Assembly (NCBI GenBank): GCA_027014605.1
Contig: JALWDJ010000042.1
Location: forward strand, 1-38,389
Source: Campylobacteraceae bacterium
GTDB lineage: Bacteria; Campylobacterota; Campylobacteria; Campylobacterales; Sulfurovaceae
Length of the DNA: 38,389 nucleotides
Direction of reading: 5' to 3'
Below, piece by piece: positions 7,668 through 17,842 of the stretch (position 1 is its first letter; each line of letters starts with the position of its first letter). The position numbers were made by a program, and so were the translations under genes. The notes under the pieces were generated by a model. It saw only the letters and a list, made by a program, of their open reading frames with translations. It made no database searches and was not told where the DNA came from.

Positions 7668-8218
7668 TATATCATTCCCCTCTTCTGTAACTCTTCTTTA
7701 TATAGTCTCTCATAGATTAACTCATACTCAAGAGAACCAGGAATATACTCCTTTTTCATCTTCTTAATATTCTCATAAACTGTAGTATCTATCTCATCAT
7801 AAGCATTAGCAAAAGCCTTAAAAGCCTTAAAAATCACATTTCTTACCTTATTATCATTTACATCATAATCTATAAGATAATTCTCATATAGTTCATCTAA
7901 AATAATATGAGATATTTCATTATAACGGTCATCATAATTCATAATAACACCATACTCTGGAGCTAAGCGTTTTTTTATCATAAAAAACAGTTCTCTCTCT
8001 TTTATATGTTGTATCTCTATCTCATCCTCATTCTCTAAAAGTAACTCTTCAACTTTAGCATCAAGCCTTTTCTCTTTTTTAAGATTTTCATCAATAATAT
8101 CTTTACAAATTTTTACAACAGCATCTTTACCCTTTGGAAGTGATACAAATGGAGTATTTGCTAAGTCTATTCCTATTTTTGATGCAACATAAGCTGTCTG
8201 TTTTGGTTTTAATCTCAT
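7667..8218 (-). CDS. DUF507 family protein
   Basis: A 183-residue, highly charged, probably all-helical cytoplasmic protein with no signal peptide or membrane segment. The opening MRLKPKQTAYVASKI, the central RELFFMIKKRLAPEYG and the C-terminal GSLEYELIYERLYKEELQKRG are typical of DUF507, a family I recognise from Campylobacterota and Aquificota. Its biochemical function is unknown. It lies between purA and carA with a one-base overlap to carA, so it is co-expressed with nucleotide and arginine precursor synthesis; that is context, not evidence of function. Confidence 0.8.
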   Translation of the reverse strand: MRLKPKQTAYVASKIGIDLANTPFVSLPKGKDAVVKICKDIIDENLKKEKRLDAKVEELLLENEDEIEIQHIKERELFFMIKKRLAPEYGVIMNYDDRYNEISHIILDELYENYLIDYDVNDNKVRNVIFKAFKAFANAYDEIDTTVYENIKKMKKEYIPGSLEYELIYERLYKEELQKRGMI

Positions 8219-8230
8219 GAGTTACTCCTC

Positions 8231-10338
<2,108 letters not shown>

Positions 10339-10394
10339 TATTTGCTCTCATTAATTATTTTCTCACTATTGCAAAATCGAAAGGATTATATCTA

Positions 10395-10447
10395 AAATCT
10401 AATTAGGAGTTGATAATCTAAATTAATCTATTAATTTAATTAGATTT
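10395..10447. repeat. 11-bp inverted repeat upstream of the DUF3015 gene
   Basis: AAATCTAATTA (10395-10405) and TAATTAGATTT (10437-10447) are exact reverse complements 31 bases apart, in the 188-bp gap between hisZ and the DUF3015 gene. A TATAAT hexamer lies about 27 bases downstream on the plus strand. It could be a paired operator or a long-range stem in the divergent leaders; nothing shows which. Confidence 0.3.
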
Positions 10448-10526
10448 AACTAACAGTAATTGTGATTGTTAAAGTATAATTATGTTATTATATTAATTCA
10501 TAAGAATTTATAAAAAGGATTTTATA

Positions 10527-10967
10527 ATGAAAAAAGCTCTATTAATAATAGCAACAACTGCTCTTTTAACTACAACATCTTTTGCAAATGAAAATACAGG
10601 TTGTGGACTTGGTAGTCAAATACTTAAAAATCAAGACTCTGTAATGATGCAAGTTTTTGCTGCAACAACTAATGGAACTTCAGGAAACCAAACATTTGGT
10701 ATTACTTCAGGAACATCTGGTTGTGCAAAACCATCTAAATTGGTATTTAATGATAAAGCAAATAGATTTGTTGCAGAAAATATGGATAGTTTAGCGTTAG
10801 ATATTTCAAATGGTCAAGGAGAATCACTTAATACTCTTGCAACACTTTTAAATGTAAAAAATAAAGAACTATTTGCATCAAAACTTCAAGCAAATTTTGA
10901 TAAAATATATACATCTCCAGATATAACTTCTGCTAAAGTTATTGATAATATTATCTCATTAGGATAA
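10527..10967 (+). CDS. DUF3015 family secreted protein
   Basis: A 146-residue protein with a Sec signal peptide (MKKALLIIATTALLTTTSFA, cleavage expected near Ala20). The mature part begins with GCGLGSQILKNQDSV and carries FGITSGTSGCAKP; the paired Gly-Cys motifs and the conserved FAATTNGTSGNQTFGI segment are hallmarks of DUF3015. Its function is unknown and it is expected in the periplasm or outer membrane. AAGGA precedes the ATG. The DUF4105 gene starts 10 bases after its stop. I recall these two families occurring together in other proteobacteria, which suggests a shared envelope process. Confidence 0.82.
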   Translation: MKKALLIIATTALLTTTSFANENTGCGLGSQILKNQDSVMMQVFAATTNGTSGNQTFGITSGTSGCAKPSKLVFNDKANRFVAENMDSLALDISNGQGESLNTLATLLNVKNKELFASKLQANFDKIYTSPDITSAKVIDNIISLG

Positions 10968-10977
10968 TTAATACTAA

Positions 10978-12783
10978 ATGTTAGTAGCAATTCAAAGAGC
11001 AGTTATACTCTTTTTAGGAGTGCTACTAATAATAAATAGTTCTCTTTTTGCAAGTTTTCATATTTCAAAAGATAAACTATCTAAACTCTCTAAAAATCCT
11101 CAATGGCATAAACTACTACACTTCAAAAAGGGTAGAAGTGAGATAGATGATAAGAGATTTTTTTTTGCTAAAAATGGGAAAATAGACCCAAAAGCAGAAC
11201 TAAAAGCATCTATTAAACAGCTTATTTCAGATAAGAGTGATGATGAGAACTCTACACTCTGTCGTTACCCCTCTCGCTCTAGATGGATTTTAAAAAAATT
11301 ACCTAATTTAAAGAAAGAGATATTTACTCCTAGTTGTAAAAAACTAAATAATGAATTAAAAGAGTTGGGAGCAAAAGAGATAACCCTTGTTTTAGTCTCT
11401 TCACATATAAACTCTCCTGCTTCTGCATTTGGTCATACATTTTTAAGAATTGATAATAATCCAGATACCCCCCTACTCTCCTATGCAGTTAACTATGCAG
11501 CACAAACTAGGGAAGAGAATGGTTTTATATATGCCTATAAAGGACTATTTGGTGGATATAAAGGGCGTTACTCTATAGACCCATACTATAAAAAACTAAA
11601 AGAGTACTCCGACTTAGAACAGAGAGATATTTGGGAATATACTCTAAATCTAACTCAAGAAGAGATAAATAGGTTAGTTCTACATATTTTTGAAATTCGT
11701 CACTTCTATGCAGACTACTTCTTTTTATCTGAAAATTGCTCCTATAATATATTATGGCTAATAAATATTGCTAAGAAAGATAGCAATTTCATTAATAATT
11801 TTAACTTAAAAGCTATCCCTATTGATACAGTAAGAGCAGTTATATCTAAAAATTTGGTAAAAAATAGTATCTATCGTCCATCACAGAGAAAAAAAATTTT
11901 GGCATTAAGTAAAACTATTAAAGAAAATAGAGATGCTTTAGAATTTGCAAAAAGTAGAGAGTATAATTTAACAAAAATAGAAAATCTAAATAGAGAAGAT
12001 AAGATTTCTTCAATTGAATTAGCAACAGCTCTACTAAAAATAGAGCGTTCTGATAATAAAATAGATGAAAAGGAATATCTAAAGGACTTTTTAAAATTAT
12101 TAAAAGCAAGAAGTAAATTAGGAAAAATAGAGAGAGAAAAAATTCCACAACCTCCATCACCTGAGAGTGGTCATCTATCAGCAAAAAGTTCAATATCATA
12201 TAGTAACAATAATAGACTAAAGTTAGAAACAAAAGTATCATATCATGATATTTATGATAGTGATTATGGCTATATTTCAGGAGGATATATTAGTTTTTTT
12301 GATACAAGAATAGAGTATAAAAATAAAAAAGTGAAAATTGATAAAATAGATTTTTTAAGAATAAAATCTTATGCTTTACAAGATGCTATATTTAAACCAA
12401 TCTCATGGGAGGTTGCAACAGGAGGAAAAAGAATTTTCAATAATAAACTAAATAGCTATCTGAAAGCAGGTGGAGGTATCACTTTAGGAAATAATATATT
12501 CTATGGATATACAACTATTACTCCAACTATCTACTATAGAATAGATGATAAAGAGAGTATATCTATAAATAGTGGTTTACTATATAATCCATCAAAATAT
12601 TTAAAATTTGGACTTCTTATATCAGATGAGTGGTTTAGAGATAAAAAGAGCATAAAAGAGTTTAAGCCATTTATAACATATAGTTTTGACCAAAAATCTG
12701 CTCTAAGTTTAAGATATAACTATAAAAATATAGACAAATTAGAAGAGAGAGAACTATCTCTCTCTTGGTTTTGGTACTACTAA
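10978..12783 (+). CDS. DUF4105 (Lnb-like) envelope protein with C-terminal beta-rich domain
   Basis: A 601-residue exported protein; the N-terminus (residues 6-26) is a signal sequence. The DUF4105 domain spans about 130-300 and has the two residues expected for a Cys/His hydrolase of the Lnb/permuted NlpC-P60 type: His153 in ASAFGHTFLRID and Cys254 in SENCSYN. Residues about 390-601 alternate polar and hydrophobic residues, are Tyr-rich and end LSLSWFWYY with a terminal aromatic, suggesting an outer-membrane beta-barrel. The substrate is unknown; a lipid or peptidoglycan amide/ester is plausible. It is co-transcribed with the DUF3015 gene and convergent with nosZ, with a 3-bp gap. One sequon (DENST) is present. 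The start is less certain than the product. Confidence 0.82.
   Translation: MLVAIQRAVILFLGVLLIINSSLFASFHISKDKLSKLSKNPQWHKLLHFKKGRSEIDDKRFFFAKNGKIDPKAELKASIKQLISDKSDDENSTLCRYPSRSRWILKKLPNLKKEIFTPSCKKLNNELKELGAKEITLVLVSSHINSPASAFGHTFLRIDNNPDTPLLSYAVNYAAQTREENGFIYAYKGLFGGYKGRYSIDPYYKKLKEYSDLEQRDIWEYTLNLTQEEINRLVLHIFEIRHFYADYFFLSENCSYNILWLINIAKKDSNFINNFNLKAIPIDTVRAVISKNLVKNSIYRPSQRKKILALSKTIKENRDALEFAKSREYNLTKIENLNREDKISSIELATALLKIERSDNKIDEKEYLKDFLKLLKARSKLGKIEREKIPQPPSPESGHLSAKSSISYSNNNRLKLETKVSYHDIYDSDYGYISGGYISFFDTRIEYKNKKVKIDKIDFLRIKSYALQDAIFKPISWEVATGGKRIFNNKLNSYLKAGGGITLGNNIFYGYTTITPTIYYRIDDKESISINSGLLYNPSKYLKFGLLISDEWFRDKKSIKEFKPFITYSFDQKSALSLRYNYKNIDKLEERELSLSWFWYY
12753..12776. other. 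Perfect 10-bp hairpin at the end of the DUF4105 coding sequence
   Basis: AAGAGAGAGA (12753-12762) and TCTCTCTCTT (12767-12776) form a 10-bp stem with a 4-base loop, seven bases before the DUF4105 stop and 10 bases past the end of the convergent nosZ. There is no U tract on either side, so it is not a textbook terminator. It could protect both 3' ends or slow polymerase between convergent genes. Confidence 0.4.
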
Positions 12784-12786
12784 ATA

Positions 12787-15390
12787 TTAAAATAGATTAG
12801 CATTTTTATCTACCCATTTTAGATACTCAATAATATCCTTAACCTCTTGCTCTTTCATATGCTGATTTGGCATTCTTAAGTTAAAGTAATCGATCATCCC
12901 TTTTACATAAGGCTCTTTATACTTACTAGCTGGGTTCATAATAAAATCTTTAACCCACTGTTCACCATTCTCATGTCTTTGTAAAACACCTGTTAAATCA
13001 GGACCAGAACTTACTTTACCAATAACATGACAACCACTACAACCACCTTCCCCAAATGCTCTCTCACCAGCTTGTGCTGCAGGAGATTGAGGAGTAGCTA
13101 CTTTTCTTACAAGTAAATCTTTAGCTCTAATCCCAACATCAGCAGTCTTAACCATATATTGCCAAATCATATTTTCAAATAGAACAGCTTTTTCATAATC
13201 TCCAGCTTTAACCGCTTCGTCAGATTTCTCTTTCTGCTCTTTAATCTTACTATATTGGTCAAGTGCATCCTCTACAAGGTTTTTAACAACAGGATATTTT
13301 TCATAATGGTTAGCTTTTAAGAACTTAACAACACTCTGAATAACAGCATCAGTTGCACTGTTAACTGCAACAGTCTTATCATATTCAGCTTTTAACTGCT
13401 CTTTTGACATAGATTTCATCTTAAGCTTTTGAGCTGAAACATATTTTTTATTAGGGTCCTTAACCATTAGATAACCCATCATTTCTAGGTGTAACGCAGA
13501 ACAGAACTCTGTACAATAATATGGAAATACTCCCTCATTATCTGCTTTAAAAGTTAATGATACTGTTTTTCCTGGTTCTAAGGATGCATGAACATTATAA
13601 TCATCTACAGTAAATCCATGAGTCTCATCTTCTGCTCTCTCAAGATTTGTTAAGTAGAATGTTACAGTGTCACCTTTATTTACAGTAACTCTCTCTGGAT
13701 TAATATGAGAACGAACTACAGTTCCATATACATAGACATGATTACCCTTTCTCTCAATATGCTCCTGCCCTGCTAGAGTCTTACCTGGATGAGAATTACC
13801 TGTAAATGGATTTGTTCCCATCTTATATCTAACTTCAGGATGTAACTTACTAGCTCTAATTGCTACAGCTTGATGAGGTTCACCTAGAGGTATTGGCATA
13901 TCTACGAGCATATCCATCTTTTTACCACTAATATCAATTAGTTGATGATTTTGTGGATGAAGTGGACCAACTGGGTCAAATCTATCAATTGCAAGTTTAT
14001 TTAGTGCTATGATATATTTTCCTTGTGGGTCTTCAGATTTACCCTCCATTCCACATAGGTGACCAATATTATAATGAACATTTATTTTATCTAAAACTTT
14101 AAGATTTTTATAATCCCATTTTACAACTTGACTATCAACATAAAGTGAAGTATAGATTACACCATCTTTCCATTTTGCACCAAATTGATTGTGTAAAGGT
14201 CCAAGACCTAATTCAACTTGACCGTGAAGTGCCTTTTTCATGTCTAAAATAGGGATACCATACGGATCTTTTCCTGAATATTCATGATTATCTATAAGTT
14301 TTTTAATTTTAGACCACTTATATACAGATGCGTGAGTATCCAATTTACCACAAACAACAATATATTCACCATCAGGAGATACATCAACACCGTGAGGTGA
14401 TTTTGGTTCAGGAACTAAAAATAGTGCATCATTTTTAACAGCTACTTCAATAGGAATAACTTTATGACCATTTATAATTTTTACATTTTTAGGGTCTTTT
14501 GATAATTTGTAAAGTTTCTCCCAATTATATACATGTAGATAGTCTGTATCATTTCTACTACAACCAGCTTCAAATGGAGGCATACCAACCTCTATTCCAC
14601 CTGTGTACATCTCTGAGTTAAATGAGTTTGTAAATCCCCAACCAGCAGATGCCTCTTTACCAGAGTCTGATAAATCTTGCATATATGGTGGTAACTCAAT
14701 AGTAAAAGAGTCATTTGCATCAATTCTTCCAATTTTTGGATCAAAGCTCCATACTGTTACACCACCTCTATAAGTCTCTTTATACTCTTCTATTGGGTGA
14801 TAGTTATTATCTAATGGTGCAGCATATTGACAAGCCTCTAAAATATGTTTAGAGTTTGGTGTAAAAAATGAGCCACCATGTTCAGATTTAAATACAGGAT
14901 TTACAACAATCTGCTTAGTTACAAAGTCATTTAAATCAATTACTGCAATTCTAGGATTTGCTTTATCATTAATAACAAGCCATTTACCATCATATTTACC
15001 ATTAGTCTCAGATAGTGCTGGGTGGTGTGTATCTCCCCAAGTTATCTGTTTACCTCTAATTTTACCTTCTGCTAAAATTTTTTTTGTATCGTCATCATAC
15101 CCATACCCTTGCCAAGGTTCAGGTGTAAATACAGCTATATATTTAAGTATCCTCATAGTTGGAACACCATAAACAAGCATATGACCAGATTGTCCACCTG
15201 AACTAAATACGATAAACTCATCTCTACCACCTGTTGGTGTATAGGTTTTAGCTGCATGGATTATATCAGTCTCAGTTAAACCTCTTTTTTTCATTATCTT
15301 AGATAACTCACCACTACTAGCAGTTAAAAATGTTGCCGCAACTGTAGTACCAATAAGTATCTTAGATAACTTATCAAAGATATTACCCAT
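12787..15390 (-). CDS. nosZ: Nitrous oxide reductase, clade II, with C-terminal cytochrome c domain
   Basis: Reduces N2O to N2 in the periplasm. The 867-residue protein has a Sec-type signal peptide (residues 1-25, no twin arginine), the sign of clade II rather than clade I NosZ. The beta-propeller carries seven His candidates for the CuZ tetranuclear cluster: DTHHP (two, about 121-122), EHGG, SPHGV, GLGPLHN, NIGHL and GEPHQ. The cupredoxin domain holds the CuA site, HGFTVDDYN and CTEFCSALHLEMMGY near 626-637. A linker leads to a haem c domain with CSGCH near 784-788, which lets small cytochromes donate electrons directly. AAGGAG lies before the ATG. It is transcribed away from its maturation genes and follows the regulator and sensor-like genes. 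Confidence 0.98.
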   Translation of the reverse strand: MGNIFDKLSKILIGTTVAATFLTASSGELSKIMKKRGLTETDIIHAAKTYTPTGGRDEFIVFSSGGQSGHMLVYGVPTMRILKYIAVFTPEPWQGYGYDDDTKKILAEGKIRGKQITWGDTHHPALSETNGKYDGKWLVINDKANPRIAVIDLNDFVTKQIVVNPVFKSEHGGSFFTPNSKHILEACQYAAPLDNNYHPIEEYKETYRGGVTVWSFDPKIGRIDANDSFTIELPPYMQDLSDSGKEASAGWGFTNSFNSEMYTGGIEVGMPPFEAGCSRNDTDYLHVYNWEKLYKLSKDPKNVKIINGHKVIPIEVAVKNDALFLVPEPKSPHGVDVSPDGEYIVVCGKLDTHASVYKWSKIKKLIDNHEYSGKDPYGIPILDMKKALHGQVELGLGPLHNQFGAKWKDGVIYTSLYVDSQVVKWDYKNLKVLDKINVHYNIGHLCGMEGKSEDPQGKYIIALNKLAIDRFDPVGPLHPQNHQLIDISGKKMDMLVDMPIPLGEPHQAVAIRASKLHPEVRYKMGTNPFTGNSHPGKTLAGQEHIERKGNHVYVYGTVVRSHINPERVTVNKGDTVTFYLTNLERAEDETHGFTVDDYNVHASLEPGKTVSLTFKADNEGVFPYYCTEFCSALHLEMMGYLMVKDPNKKYVSAQKLKMKSMSKEQLKAEYDKTVAVNSATDAVIQSVVKFLKANHYEKYPVVKNLVEDALDQYSKIKEQKEKSDEAVKAGDYEKAVLFENMIWQYMVKTADVGIRAKDLLVRKVATPQSPAAQAGERAFGEGGCSGCHVIGKVSSGPDLTGVLQRHENGEQWVKDFIMNPASKYKEPYVKGMIDYFNLRMPNQHMKEQEVKDIIEYLKWVDKNANLF

Positions 15391-15457
15391 ATCTTCTCCT
15401 TATTAAATTTTAGTATTAAATACAGTGAAATATTAATATAAATTTAAATAGAAAGGT

Positions 15458-15471
15458 TTGACTTAGGGCAA
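15458..15471. promoter_or_regulatory. Crp/Fnr-family box upstream of nosZ
   Basis: TTGAC-TTAG-GGCAA matches the dyad of FNR/NNR-type sites (TTGAY-N4-RTCAA) except for one base in the second half. Its centre lies about 74 bases before the nosZ ATG. An A/T-rich -10 candidate (TATATT, 15440-15435 on the minus strand) would put the transcription start near 15424-15427 and the box near -40, the class II activator position. A Crp/Fnr regulator is encoded 0.8 kb away. The site is seen; the binding protein is inferred. Confidence 0.5.
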
Positions 15472-15490
15472 AATATTCTTGCTTTTTATT

Positions 15491-16237
15491 TTAATATTTT
15501 TTTAATTTTTTTAATTCAGCTTTTAATCGTTTTAATTTAATATTTGAGTGCATTAACTCCTCTAATGCCTCAATTATTAAATCCTCTTCCTCTCTTAAAT
15601 CAATATTAATAAGTATATCTTCAGCTTCATTATCTATCTTATCTATATCTTTTATTGATTTATCTATTTTATTTATTAATCTGTCTAAACTATTATCTAT
15701 TTTTAGAATGTGATATGCTAAATATAATAACAGTATAAATAGAAATGCTAATAGGATATACTCTACTTTTTTATAGAAATTAGAGATTAAAATATTACGC
15801 TTTTGATTTATATCTAATAGTCTATCAAACTCTATAACTAACTCTATATTTTGATTATATATATCTTTGACTATTTTTTCTAAAACTATATTTGAATATG
15901 GAGTTATAGTTTTCATCTCTCTTTTAAACTCTTGAGTCTTATAATAAAATCTATTTAAGAGTTTAATTATATGCGCAGCTTCTCTTTTTTCTAAAATAGA
16001 ATTTATATTTTGATAAAAGTGTTTAATTGAGCTATCTAATTTATTAGTTGATACAACACTATGTCTATATATATAAAATATCTCTTTAGATATATCTTGA
16101 GTAGATGCTTTTTGTTGATTTATCTTTTTTATAAAATTTATATTATTTTGATTTTCATCTGAGATTATATTAAGAAGCAGAACTAATGCTAATAATAGTA
16201 TTAAAATAGTTGTGCCAATTATTTTTATTCTTTTCAT
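15491..16237 (-). CDS. Orphan two-TM sensor-like membrane protein
   Basis: A 248-residue protein of no family I can name with confidence. It has a short basic N-terminus, TM1 (about 6-23), an all-helical periplasmic segment of some 135 residues (24-158), TM2 (159-178), and a cytoplasmic tail of about 70 residues that is acidic and then lysine-rich, with coiled-coil character. This is the topology of chemoreceptor or histidine-kinase input modules (the periplasmic part resembles four-helix or DAHL-type sensor domains), but no kinase, HAMP, methyl-accepting or cyclase domain follows. It contains no cysteine. It lies 8 bases after the Crp/Fnr gene and 100 bases before nosZ, so a role in sensing N2O/NO/nitrate or in membrane support of NosZ is possible but unproven. 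Confidence 0.6.
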   Translation of the reverse strand: MKRIKIIGTTILILLLALVLLLNIISDENQNNINFIKKINQQKASTQDISKEIFYIYRHSVVSTNKLDSSIKHFYQNINSILEKREAAHIIKLLNRFYYKTQEFKREMKTITPYSNIVLEKIVKDIYNQNIELVIEFDRLLDINQKRNILISNFYKKVEYILLAFLFILLLYLAYHILKIDNSLDRLINKIDKSIKDIDKIDNEAEDILINIDLREEEDLIIEALEELMHSNIKLKRLKAELKKLKKY

Positions 16238-16245
16238 ATATTATC

Positions 16246-16896
16246 CTAATTTTTATAGATTTCTTCTAGTCTATCTCTATTTATTATAGAAATAATACCT
16301 TGTTTAATAGAAATTATATTATCTCTTTTTAATCTACTTAATACTCGTGATAGAGTAGCTGGTTGAATATGCAAAATTAGTGCAATATCATGTCTTTTTA
16401 ATCTATTAAATCTATTTAAATCATCTCCTAACATCATAGCAACTTTAGATACGGCATCAAATATAAACTCTCTATCTATTAAAAGTTTTATTTTATTAGA
16501 TTGATAAAGTACTCTATTTACAAATTTTAAAGTTAATATATTAGAATTTAAAAATTTTTTTTTAAAAAATTTATAATCAATAGTCAAAATTGATGAGACC
16601 TCTATTGATGATATATTGGAAAAAAAAATCATACTATCTTCTGTTAAATTATCTATTTGAGAGATAAGCATATCTTTTTCTATAAAATATAAAAATATCT
16701 CATTATTATATTTATCTATCTTATAAGCCTTAGCTAAACCTCTAATTAAAAATATTAATTTATCTGTTCTATCCTTTTCATAAAATAAAATAGAATTTTT
16801 CTTATAGTTTTGAACTGTAGAGATTGAATATAGCATATCAATTTGATTACTATCTAAACCTTTAAATAGTGATAGCGATTTAATTATATTTCTCAT
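16246..16896 (-). CDS. Crp/Fnr family transcriptional regulator (Cys-less, nos-linked)
   Basis: A 216-residue protein with an N-terminal cyclic-nucleotide-binding-like beta-roll (about 1-115), a dimerisation helix (about 120-145) and a C-terminal winged helix-turn-helix (RHDIALILHIQPATLSRVL, about 168-186). It contains no cysteine at all, so it cannot bind a [4Fe-4S] cluster like FNR; it also lacks the cAMP-binding RxS motif. This suits the Nss/NNR/DNR-like regulators that respond to NO, N2O or nitrate, and Nss proteins control respiration in Wolinella. It is divergent from nosB and upstream of the sensor-like gene and nosZ, with a Crp/Fnr-type box before nosZ, so control of this cluster is the natural inference. 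Confidence 0.88.
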   Translation of the reverse strand: MRNIIKSLSLFKGLDSNQIDMLYSISTVQNYKKNSILFYEKDRTDKLIFLIRGLAKAYKIDKYNNEIFLYFIEKDMLISQIDNLTEDSMIFFSNISSIEVSSILTIDYKFFKKKFLNSNILTLKFVNRVLYQSNKIKLLIDREFIFDAVSKVAMMLGDDLNRFNRLKRHDIALILHIQPATLSRVLSRLKRDNIISIKQGIISIINRDRLEEIYKN

Positions 16897-16992
16897 TTCC
16901 TACTTTTTAATATTATTGATGAAACAATTATAACATTTTTAAAAGAATTTAAAACAACCTTTAAAAATTAGTTAATTTTTATAGTCTTATTG

Positions 16993-17001
16993 TGATATAA
17001 T
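16993..17001 (+). promoter_or_regulatory. Extended -10 promoter of the nosB operon
   Basis: TGATATAAT is a perfect extended -10 element 58 bases before the nosB ATG. The -35 region is poor (TAATTT), as is usual for activator-dependent promoters. A GTTAA half-site at 16971-16975 and its imperfect partner centre about 40 bases before the predicted start, where a Crp/Fnr activator could bind. The element itself is clear; the activator site is weak. Confidence 0.5.
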
Positions 17002-17058
17002 TCAACACACATATATTTAAATTATATTTATTATAAATATAACTAAAGGACAAGTAGT

Positions 17059-17838
17059 ATGCATCCAAGTTTAATTAAATCTCGAGTTTTTGCAGGATTA
17101 GCATTAATTATTTTAATAGTAGCATTTATACTACCCATAGTATCTTTTCATGGTGTAATGAATAAAATTGATAGTGGAAAAACTGATGAGATATCAGAAT
17201 TTTCTAAAACTATCTGGAATATCTATAATCATGGTAGATATAAATCGGTATCGACACCAAAAGAGGCATACAATAATCTTGATAAGATGATAGAAGAGAG
17301 TGCAGAGATTGGAGTTGCTTCAATTCCAATATGGGCAGTATCACTTGAAGCACCAAACTACCCAAAAGAGGCATTTCCACAAGGTATTCCCGTATTTTTT
17401 CACTTTGATGGATATAGTGGAGAGGTTCATGAGATGAATACTATTAATCACTATGTAGGTATGGACCCTATGTGGGTTGGAGGGCATATTGAAAGAGCTA
17501 TTGGACCTTATGCGCTACTAACTTTAGCACTAATTATGATATTATTTATAGCTTATAATAATAAAATATTAACATATTTAATGCTTATCCCTGTAATCTT
17601 ACCACTACTATTTGTAGCAGATTATGCCTATTGGCTCTATTGGTTTGGACATAACCTACATGATTGGGGGGCTTTTAAGATTAAACCATTTATGCCAACA
17701 GTATTTGGAGATGGGAAAATAGCACAATTTACAACCCACTCCTACCCAACTATTGGATTTTATTTATTAATTGCAATTAGTCTATTGAGTCTATTAGCAT
17801 TTTTTGCAAGACGAAAAGCATTAAAAGAGACAAAATAG
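17059..17838 (+). CDS. nosB: NosB-like membrane protein of clade II nitrous oxide respiration
   Basis: A 259-residue inner-membrane protein with one N-terminal helix (about 8-30), a soluble loop of about 110 residues rich in Trp, His and acidic residues, then three C-terminal helices (about 150-168, 170-190, 229-248). The segments HFDGYSGEVHEM and FGHNLHDWGAFKIKPFMP carry conserved-looking His/Met residues. Position at the head of the nosDGC1C2HFY series identifies it as NosB, a membrane protein confined to clade II clusters and needed for N2O respiration in Wolinella succinogenes; its exact job is unknown. AAAGGA precedes the ATG. In Wolinella nosB follows nosZ directly; here nosZ is on the other strand. 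Confidence 0.82.
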   Translation: MHPSLIKSRVFAGLALIILIVAFILPIVSFHGVMNKIDSGKTDEISEFSKTIWNIYNHGRYKSVSTPKEAYNNLDKMIEESAEIGVASIPIWAVSLEAPNYPKEAFPQGIPVFFHFDGYSGEVHEMNTINHYVGMDPMWVGGHIERAIGPYALLTLALIMILFIAYNNKILTYLMLIPVILPLLFVADYAYWLYWFGHNLHDWGAFKIKPFMPTVFGDGKIAQFTTHSYPTIGFYLLIAISLLSLLAFFARRKALKETK

Positions 17839-17842
17839 TTAT

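Noticed and set aside
11918-12241. 107-codon minus-strand ORF, hydrophobic
   Set aside because: Lies wholly inside the DUF4105 gene; its Leu/Phe composition mirrors Lys/Glu-rich codons of the sense strand.
13026-13042. Possibility that the haem c domain of NosZ is an assembly fusion of two genes
   Set aside because: The C-terminal cytochrome c domain is a known trait of Campylobacterota clade II NosZ, and the reading frame and linker are continuous.
16916-16930. TTGATGAAACAATT considered as an FNR box for autoregulation
   Set aside because: Only the left half-site fits; the right half does not match ATCAA at the required N4 spacing.
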